Positions 59,196-64,000 of a stretch of 64,000 nucleotides of DNA are shown here, one piece after another. A program made the translations under genes and the position numbers. Each line of letters opens with the position of its first letter. The stretch's first letter is position 1. The notes under the pieces are model-generated. The model was not told where the DNA came from. It searched no databases and was given only the letters and a program-made list of their open reading frames with translations. Source of the DNA: Pseudovibrio sp000156235 (GTDB taxonomy: Bacteria; Pseudomonadota; Alphaproteobacteria; Rhizobiales; Stappiaceae); assembly GCF_000156235.1 (NCBI RefSeq), contig NZ_DS996810.1, positions 186,001-250,000 on the forward strand. The letters run 5' to 3'.

Positions 59196-60200
59196 ATGGC
59201 GCAAACCACAGAAAACATTGATGCAGGCCATATCCATTTGGATTCCTCGTTTGTTGTCGTTTTCTCCAAAACAAAAGGTATGCGCAGGCTCACACTAGCA
59301 GAGCTGCGTGACTATGAGCTGGAGCCCGATGAATTTTATTGGGCTTATCTGCAACGGGTTGCTGCTCAGAACAGAGAGTTTCTTGAAGAGGCCGGGCTAG
59401 AACACAGCGATATTGATGAGCTGCTAGAGCGGGAGGTGCGTCCGCATTGTCATGTGCGTTCGAAAGGGGTGTTTATTGCGATCAACTCCTTCAATGAGTT
59501 GCCCAGCCAGGAAAGCGGCGACATGGAATATGCCCATGTTTGGGTTGATGAACGCAAGATCATCTGCGTCTGGCATGAGCCGCTGGAGGTGTTTCGAAGT
59601 TTGGTTGAAAGCTTCAATAAACGTTTGCCACCTGAAAGTACGGCGGAATTCTGGGCGCGATTGGTTCTGGCTATTGCTGAGCGTGCCGAGGACATGGTTG
59701 AGGAGCTTCAAGACCGGATTGATCATCTGGAAGATGTGGTTTTGGAAACTGGAGATCATCCTTGGGAGAGTGAGTTGGCCCGGGTGCGAAGGCTGGCGAC
59801 GATTGTTCGTCGAAGCATGCTGGCGTTTCTGGATACCATTCGAAACTTTGAGATCGAGAACTTCAGCTGGGTTAATCGCGTCAACAAACGACGCGTGCGT
59901 GAAGCTGGAGATCGCGCTCTTCGAATTGCAGAAGAGATGGACGCTATACGTGAGCGTGCTGAAATTGTTCACGATCAGATTATGTTCAAACGTTCTGAGA
60001 CAACCAATCGCTCCATGTTGATGATGGCAGCGATTGCTGTTGTGTTTCTGCCGCTCAGTTTCATTACTGGATTGCTGGGCATTAACGTGGCGGGCATTCC
60101 CGGAAGCCATGACCCTGTTGCATTTACGGTGATCACGGCCCTGCTGGTTCTGATCGGACTGGTTCTGTTTATGATCGTCCGATGGTTTAAGATGTTTTAG
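59196..60200 (+). CDS. zntB: CorA-superfamily transporter, ZntB-like
   Basis: 334 residues: a large N-terminal cytoplasmic domain with long helices, then two C-terminal membrane helices (about 275-295 and 305-325). The selectivity signature between them reads GIN (in LLGINVAGIPG) instead of the GMN of CorA magnesium channels; GxN with the following glycine-rich loop is the ZntB pattern. A zinc transport role is therefore favoured, but not proven. Its last four bases overlap those of the convergent SDHAF4-like gene. Confidence 0.85.
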   Translation: MAQTTENIDAGHIHLDSSFVVVFSKTKGMRRLTLAELRDYELEPDEFYWAYLQRVAAQNREFLEEAGLEHSDIDELLEREVRPHCHVRSKGVFIAINSFNELPSQESGDMEYAHVWVDERKIICVWHEPLEVFRSLVESFNKRLPPESTAEFWARLVLAIAERAEDMVEELQDRIDHLEDVVLETGDHPWESELARVRRLATIVRRSMLAFLDTIRNFEIENFSWVNRVNKRRVREAGDRALRIAEEMDAIRERAEIVHDQIMFKRSETTNRSMLMMAAIAVVFLPLSFITGLLGINVAGIPGSHDPVAFTVITALLVLIGLVLFMIVRWFKMF

Positions 60201-60460
60201 AAGTCGCTGGTGATGCCTTTGACTTCCCAGTCGCTGTAGCGGGCGGGGTCGAGACCTCCGCGGCCATTAAGTTCTTTTGGCATTGCCTTCTGCGCAGCAT
60301 CTATTTCGGTGCGACGTTCTTCAGCTTCTTTCAGAGCGCGCTGTGCTGCTGGGGGCAGGTCTTCGAACCGGCGTTTTTTGGGTGCTTCTTCGACCTGTTC
60401 AGACATATCAACTTCTTGTGCTTTGAAGTTTTCGACGGCTGATTTGTTCTCTTTTTCCAT
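60197..60460 (-). CDS. DUF1674 (SDHAF4-like) protein
   Basis: 87 residues from ATG at 60460, which has GGGG six bases upstream; the in-frame stretch before it is rejected. The conserved C-terminal part, ELNGRGGLDPARYSDWEVKGITSDF, is the SDHAF4/DUF1674 hallmark. Eukaryotic SDHAF4 and bacterial relatives promote flavinylation and assembly of succinate dehydrogenase. The N-terminal third is charged and variable. The sdh genes are not in this window. Confidence 0.85.
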   Translation of the reverse strand: MEKENKSAVENFKAQEVDMSEQVEEAPKKRRFEDLPPAAQRALKEAEERRTEIDAAQKAMPKELNGRGGLDPARYSDWEVKGITSDF

Positions 60461-60521
60461 TTCAATCCCCGTTGGCTGATGCTGCTTATCGCTTCTGTAA
60501 GCTTGCGTTTGCCATTTGGAG

Positions 60522-60546
60522 CTACCACTTAAGCAGGTAGTGGTAG
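60522..60546. promoter_or_regulatory. Inverted repeat between the SDHAF4-like gene and htpX
   Basis: CTACCACT (60522-60529) and AGTGGTAG (60539-60546) are perfect 8-bp arms around nine bases, about 60 bp upstream of the SDHAF4-like start and 125 bp upstream of htpX. Confidence 0.4.
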
Positions 60547-60671
60547 TTTCACAATGATCGCGTAGGCTTAGATATAGGCGCGAGAGCCTGTGTTTTGCAA
60601 TGGGCACTGCGTTCATTGATGGACGACTGCCGAATTTGGCGAATTAGAGAACAGATTGGAGCGTTGAAACC

Positions 60672-61697
60672 ATGAACTATGTACGGACCGGCATGCTGCT
60701 TGCGGCGATGACCGCTTTGTTTATGGGTATTGGCTTCATGATTGGCGGCCAAACCGGCATGCTAATTGCGCTACTGATCGCCGGTGGCATGAACATCTTC
60801 TCCTACTGGAACTCGGATCGCATGGTTTTGGCCATGCACCATGCGCAGGAGGTGGATGAACGTCAGGCACCGGAGCTTTATGGTATGGTTCGTACCATGG
60901 CGGCACGTGCTGAACTGCCGATGCCGAAGGTTTATGTGATCAACAACCCGCAGCCAAACGCATTTGCGACAGGCCGAAACCCTGAAAATGCAGCGGTGGC
61001 TGCGACGACTGGTTTGCTCAACAGCCTGACAAAAGAAGAAGTTGCTGGCGTGATGGCGCACGAGCTGGCGCACGTGAAAAACCGTGACACGCTGATCATG
61101 ACGATTACGGCAACGATTGCCGGTGCGATCTCCATGCTGGCAAACTTTGCGTTCTTCTTTGGCGGAAACCGCAATAACCCGCTTGGCTTGATTGGTTCGA
61201 TCCTGATGATGTTCCTCGCGCCCATGGCAGCCGCTCTGGTTCAGATGGCGATTTCCAGAACGCGTGAATATGCGGCTGACCGCATGGGGGCGCAGATCTG
61301 TGGTAACCCGCTGTGGCTTGCTTCTGCCCTGCACAAGATTGCAGGTGGTGCGGCACGTGTGGTGAATGAGGATGCAGAACATAACCCGGCGACGGCGCAT
61401 ATGTTCATCATCAATCCGCTCTCCGGCCAGAACATGGACAACCTGTTCTCCACCCACCCGAACACAGATAATCGTATTGCCGCGCTTCGTGAGATGGCCT
61501 CAGAAGGTGGTTTTTCTGAAATGCGGAGTTCTGGTGGCGGTCATTTTGGTGTTCGTGAAACATCCAATGCGCAGCCGCAGCGTGATACTCGTCGTCCAAG
61601 CGGTCCATGGGGTTCTGCTGGTAACACCGGACAGCGCCGTGGTGGTGAGCAATCTGACCGCAATGAACCACGCAAGCCTAAAGGGCCTTGGGGTTAA
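60672..61697 (+). CDS. htpX: Membrane metalloprotease HtpX
   Basis: Heat-shock-linked zinc protease that degrades misfolded membrane proteins. 341 residues. Two N-terminal membrane helices (about 5-25 and 30-48). Zinc site HELAH at 130-134, with a downstream Glu in REYAADRMGA as third ligand. Two further helices follow the active site. The C-terminal ~70 residues are Gly/Arg/Pro-rich, longer than in E. coli. ATG at 60672. Confidence 0.96.
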   Translation: MNYVRTGMLLAAMTALFMGIGFMIGGQTGMLIALLIAGGMNIFSYWNSDRMVLAMHHAQEVDERQAPELYGMVRTMAARAELPMPKVYVINNPQPNAFATGRNPENAAVAATTGLLNSLTKEEVAGVMAHELAHVKNRDTLIMTITATIAGAISMLANFAFFFGGNRNNPLGLIGSILMMFLAPMAAALVQMAISRTREYAADRMGAQICGNPLWLASALHKIAGGAARVVNEDAEHNPATAHMFIINPLSGQNMDNLFSTHPNTDNRIAALREMASEGGFSEMRSSGGGHFGVRETSNAQPQRDTRRPSGPWGSAGNTGQRRGGEQSDRNEPRKPKGPWG

Positions 61698-62015
61698 GCC
61701 TGAAGGCCAAAAAGCAAGAGAAAACTGCGAATGCGGGGCGTCTTCCGCATTTGCTTTGTTGATTGTGCCGGGTTTACCTGAATAACTATTCGAGCTTCCC
61801 AAATTGTCTTTGCAATATTAAAGGTTCTGTGGTTAGCCGAGCGGGATTTGACAGTTCTCCTATGGTGACAATTGGCAGTAATCCGCCAAAACTTCTAGTG
61901 GAACCAGATGGTCCACTCCGGTTTCTGACAGAAGCCTTTCACGCAAGAATGCATCTTTACAAGAATAGCTGGCGCCGAGGATCTGGCGACACATTCTGGA
62001 ATACATGGATCAACG
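61698..62015. other. htpX-rsmB intergenic region
   Basis: 318 bp. It holds the htpX terminator at 61727-61760. A 90-codon open frame from a TTG at 61763 reaches into rsmB, but it shows no domain or ribosome site and is not called. A TTGACA at 61848-61853 has no matching -10 at usable spacing. Confidence 0.4.
61727..61760 (+). terminator. htpX: Probable terminator after htpX
   Basis: GCGAATGCGG (61727-61736) pairs with CCGCATTTGC (61745-61754), 10 pairs including one G-T, then a short T-rich run. Confidence 0.65.
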
Positions 62016-63464
62016 ATGAGCGCAGAGCGTAAGAACACATCCTCTCAGGGCAAAAACTCCAAGTTCAAGGGGAGAAAGCGTTCTGGAGCACCGAAGACTC
62101 CAAAGGGTAATGACCAAACTTCTGACGCGGATAGCGTAGAGGGTACTTTCAAAGATCCTGGTTATGCAGCGCGTAAGGCAGCGACGGACCTGTTGGGCAA
62201 AGTGCTCAGCAAGCGCATGCCGCTGGATTGTGAGCTTGATCTGAATAATGGCCATCCAGGTTACAAGCGTCTTGAGCCGAATGATCGGGCACTGGTTCGT
62301 GCGATTATCGGTACTGCGCTGCGTCGTCGTGGTCAGATTCAGGATGTGATTGATCGCTTCCTTGATCGCCCAATCCCTGAGAAAACTGGCCGTGTTCTCG
62401 ACATTCTGCACGTTGCTATGGCGCAGCTGTTCTTTATGTCTGTGCCTGATCATGCAGCGGTGTCCCTTGCAGTGACGCTGGCGGGTCGTGACGGACGTGC
62501 GAAGCCATACAAGAACCTCGTCAATGCAGTTCTGCGCCGGGCAACTCGTGAAGGCGCTGCTATTATTGCAGAGCAGGATGCTGAGAAGCTGAATGCGCCT
62601 GAGTGGATGTTTGCGCGTTGGTGCGAAGTTTATGGTGAAGAGGCCGCGCGCGCGATGTCCGCTGCGCATATGACTGAGCCGTATCTGGACCTGACTGTCC
62701 CTGCTGATCGTGAAGCGTGGGCTGAAAAGCTTGGTGGTGAAGTGCAGCTTGGCTATTCTGTGCGCCTTCAGCCAGATGGGCCTATTGAAAAGCTTGAGGG
62801 TTTTGATGACGGCAAATGGTGGGTTCAGGATGCTGCGGCAGCTGTTCCTGCTCGTTTGCTGGGTGACATCAAAGGCAAAGTCGTTGCTGATCTGTGTGCT
62901 GCTCCGGGCGGTAAAACCATGCAGCTGGCAGCCGCTGGTGCAGATGTTACCGCTGTTGATATCTCAGCGCGTCGTTTGCAGCGTCTCACGCAGAATCTGA
63001 AGCGCGTTGGTTTGGAAGCTGAGACTGAAATCTCTGATCTTCGTGAGTTTGTGCCGATTGATCTGTTTGATGCGATCCTTCTTGATGCGCCGTGTTCTGC
63101 GACCGGAACCATTCGCCGTCACCCTGATGTGGCTTGGTTGAAGCGTGAAGATGATGTGCTTAAGCTGGCTGATTTGCAGTACGAATTGCTTGAGAAAGCA
63201 TTGGGTTGGCTGAAGCCGGGCGGCACGCTGGTTTACTGCACCTGTTCACTGGAACAGGAAGAGGGCGAGCTGCAGATTCAACGCTTGCTGCTGGAGCATC
63301 CAGAGGTGCAGCGTGTGCCTGTGACGGCAGAAGAACTCGGCGGCGTTGCCGAGGCGATCAACTCCCAAGGTGACTTCCGTGCGATGCCAGGTCAGAACCT
63401 ATCTTCTGGCAAAACATCTGGTGGATTGGACGGCTTCTTCGCTGCTCGTTTGCGCATCTCGTAA
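62016..63464 (+). CDS. rsmB: 16S rRNA (cytosine-967 C5)-methyltransferase RsmB
   Basis: Methylates C967 of 16S rRNA. 482 residues: a basic N-terminal extension (~55 residues), a NusB-like helical domain with VLDILHVAMAQLFFM, and a Rossmann methyltransferase domain with LCAAPGGKTMQLAA, the LLDAPCSATGTIRRHPD motif and the catalytic CTCS in YCTCSLEQEEGE. ATG at 62016. The N-terminal extension is longer than in E. coli. Confidence 0.93.
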   Translation: MSAERKNTSSQGKNSKFKGRKRSGAPKTPKGNDQTSDADSVEGTFKDPGYAARKAATDLLGKVLSKRMPLDCELDLNNGHPGYKRLEPNDRALVRAIIGTALRRRGQIQDVIDRFLDRPIPEKTGRVLDILHVAMAQLFFMSVPDHAAVSLAVTLAGRDGRAKPYKNLVNAVLRRATREGAAIIAEQDAEKLNAPEWMFARWCEVYGEEAARAMSAAHMTEPYLDLTVPADREAWAEKLGGEVQLGYSVRLQPDGPIEKLEGFDDGKWWVQDAAAAVPARLLGDIKGKVVADLCAAPGGKTMQLAAAGADVTAVDISARRLQRLTQNLKRVGLEAETEISDLREFVPIDLFDAILLDAPCSATGTIRRHPDVAWLKREDDVLKLADLQYELLEKALGWLKPGGTLVYCTCSLEQEEGELQIQRLLLEHPEVQRVPVTAEELGGVAEAINSQGDFRAMPGQNLSSGKTSGGLDGFFAARLRIS

Positions 63465-63558
63465 AAAGAGGTGGTGGAATGTCACTAAGGATTTGCGCAA
63501 ATTGAGCATGGTTAACGAGATTTAAAGAGCTTGGGCGCAAACCATTTATTAAGTTTGG

Positions 63559-63604
63559 TTTAGAGCGTGCGGTTGCAAAACGCATTTATAGATCACGCTC
63601 TAAA
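63559..63604. repeat. Intergenic 11-bp inverted repeat
   Basis: TTTAGAGCGTG (63559-63569) and CACGCTCTAAA (63594-63604) are perfect 11-bp arms enclosing 24 bases, between rsmB and the heparinase gene. Palindromes with AGCGTG/CACGCT cores resemble dispersed intergenic elements of Hyphomicrobiales; it may also help stop rsmB transcription. Confidence 0.55.
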
Positions 63605-63680
63605 TCTTTGTTTTTTCGCGTTTCCTTATTTGAAGGCCTATGGTTTTCGAGGATACGCTATAGCGGAGAGCTGAAGGGGT

Positions 63681-64000
63681 ATGACGGGCGCAACGGTGTC
63701 CGAAAGGCTCAGAATCCTTAGCCTTTTGACACAAAACATGGCTCAAAACAGCCTGAACTGGGCACGCGGGGGATCAATGTTCCGCATGTTCTCGTTCGGG
63801 AGTGCGCCATCGCGTCTTCTTATTGCTCCTCAGGATCTTCGTACTGCAGACGCGACGAATGCTGCTGATATCTATGCCGGACGCTTCCTGTTTGCAGGGC
63901 ATCTGGTTGAAGTTGGCGGTCAGTCTCCGTTTGATGTTGAGCCTCCGAATCTGCAATGGGCGAAAGCTCTGCACGGTTTTTCCTGGCTCCGTCATTTGCG
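63681..64000 (+). CDS. Heparinase II/III family protein, 3' end cut by the window
   Basis: An open frame from ATG at 63681 runs off the window end after 106 codons. The N-terminus has SRLLIAPQDLRTADATNAAD, IYAGRFLFAGHLVEVGGQSP and the conserved LHGFSWLRHLR, characteristic of the N-terminal part of alphaproteobacterial heparinase II/III proteins. These are thought to be polysaccharide lyases or exported glycan-related enzymes. The catalytic domain is outside the window. In many relatives this gene follows rsmB, supporting the call. Confidence 0.82.
   Translation, partial: MTGATVSERLRILSLLTQNMAQNSLNWARGGSMFRMFSFGSAPSRLLIAPQDLRTADATNAADIYAGRFLFAGHLVEVGGQSPFDVEPPNLQWAKALHGFSWLRHL

Noticed and set aside
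61831..61860. Possible tRNA D-arm-like sequence (TTAGCCGAGCGG)
   Set aside because: No matching anticodon arm, T-loop or acceptor stem nearby.
61763..62032. 90-codon plus-strand frame between htpX and rsmB
   Set aside because: TTG start without ribosome site, no domain, and it overlaps the rsmB start.

Overview
The window reads as a stretch of an alphaproteobacterial chromosome, most likely Hyphomicrobiales. A marine Stappiaceae/Pseudovibrio-like bacterium would fit, but that is inferred from gene order, protein style and roughly 50% GC judged by eye; no rRNA or tRNA gene is present to confirm it. Sixty-one protein genes are supported. Both ends cut genes: an alpha/beta hydrolase at the left and a heparinase II/III family protein at the right.

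Layout. 1-6 kb: truncated hydrolase, a candidate small RNA, then the translation operon ffh - chorismate mutase - rpsP - rimM - trmD - rplS. 6-17.6 kb: metallophosphoesterase, leuC, HNH endonuclease, a TadG-like von Willebrand protein, acs (minus), a DUF1761 membrane protein, a glutathione S-transferase, a D-Ala-D-Ala carboxypeptidase and a CobW-type GTPase. 17.6-22 kb (minus): etfB-etfA-hbd electron transfer and beta-oxidation genes, a PduO-type cobalamin adenosyltransferase, a small twin-helix membrane protein and TspO. 22-29.5 kb, the most accessory-looking part: MFS transporter, GNAT, a large SF2 helicase carrying two membrane helices, and two tandem Sel1-repeat secreted proteins. 29.6-40 kb: SDR, UbiH-type monooxygenase, tesB, VOC protein, TlpA-like thioredoxin, then argH - lptM - lysA - DUF4175 protein. 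40-48.4 kb: atypical TetR-like protein, S41 peptidase, a zinc-ribbon protein - hpt - cpdR operon (minus), and ftsE - ftsX - DUF218 - plsC (plus). 48.4-64 kb: ChaC-like protein, DUF2125, GNAT, CoA-ester lyase, DUF1737, folE, an ATP-grasp enzyme, lolA, dapC-ftsK (minus), a ZntB-like transporter, an SDHAF4-like factor, htpX, rsmB and the heparinase.

The genes are mostly housekeeping: co-translational targeting and ribosome maturation, leucine/arginine/lysine biosynthesis, acetate and acyl-CoA metabolism, envelope maintenance (DacA, LolA, LptM, FtsEX, PlsC, HtpX) and cell-cycle functions (CpdR, FtsK). A zinc thread recurs: a CobW GTPase with a histidine-rich loop, a ZntB-like transporter, zinc-dependent FolE behind a 24-bp palindrome that resembles a Zur site, and a zinc-ribbon protein.

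The most interesting items are the membrane-anchored helicase, the candidate ~110-nt RNA upstream of ffh (17-bp-spaced promoter plus strong intrinsic terminator), the palindrome in front of folE, the hairpin-rich 5.7-6.0 kb gap, and several long perfect inverted repeats in intergenic regions. No transposase, integrase, phage module or CRISPR array was seen.
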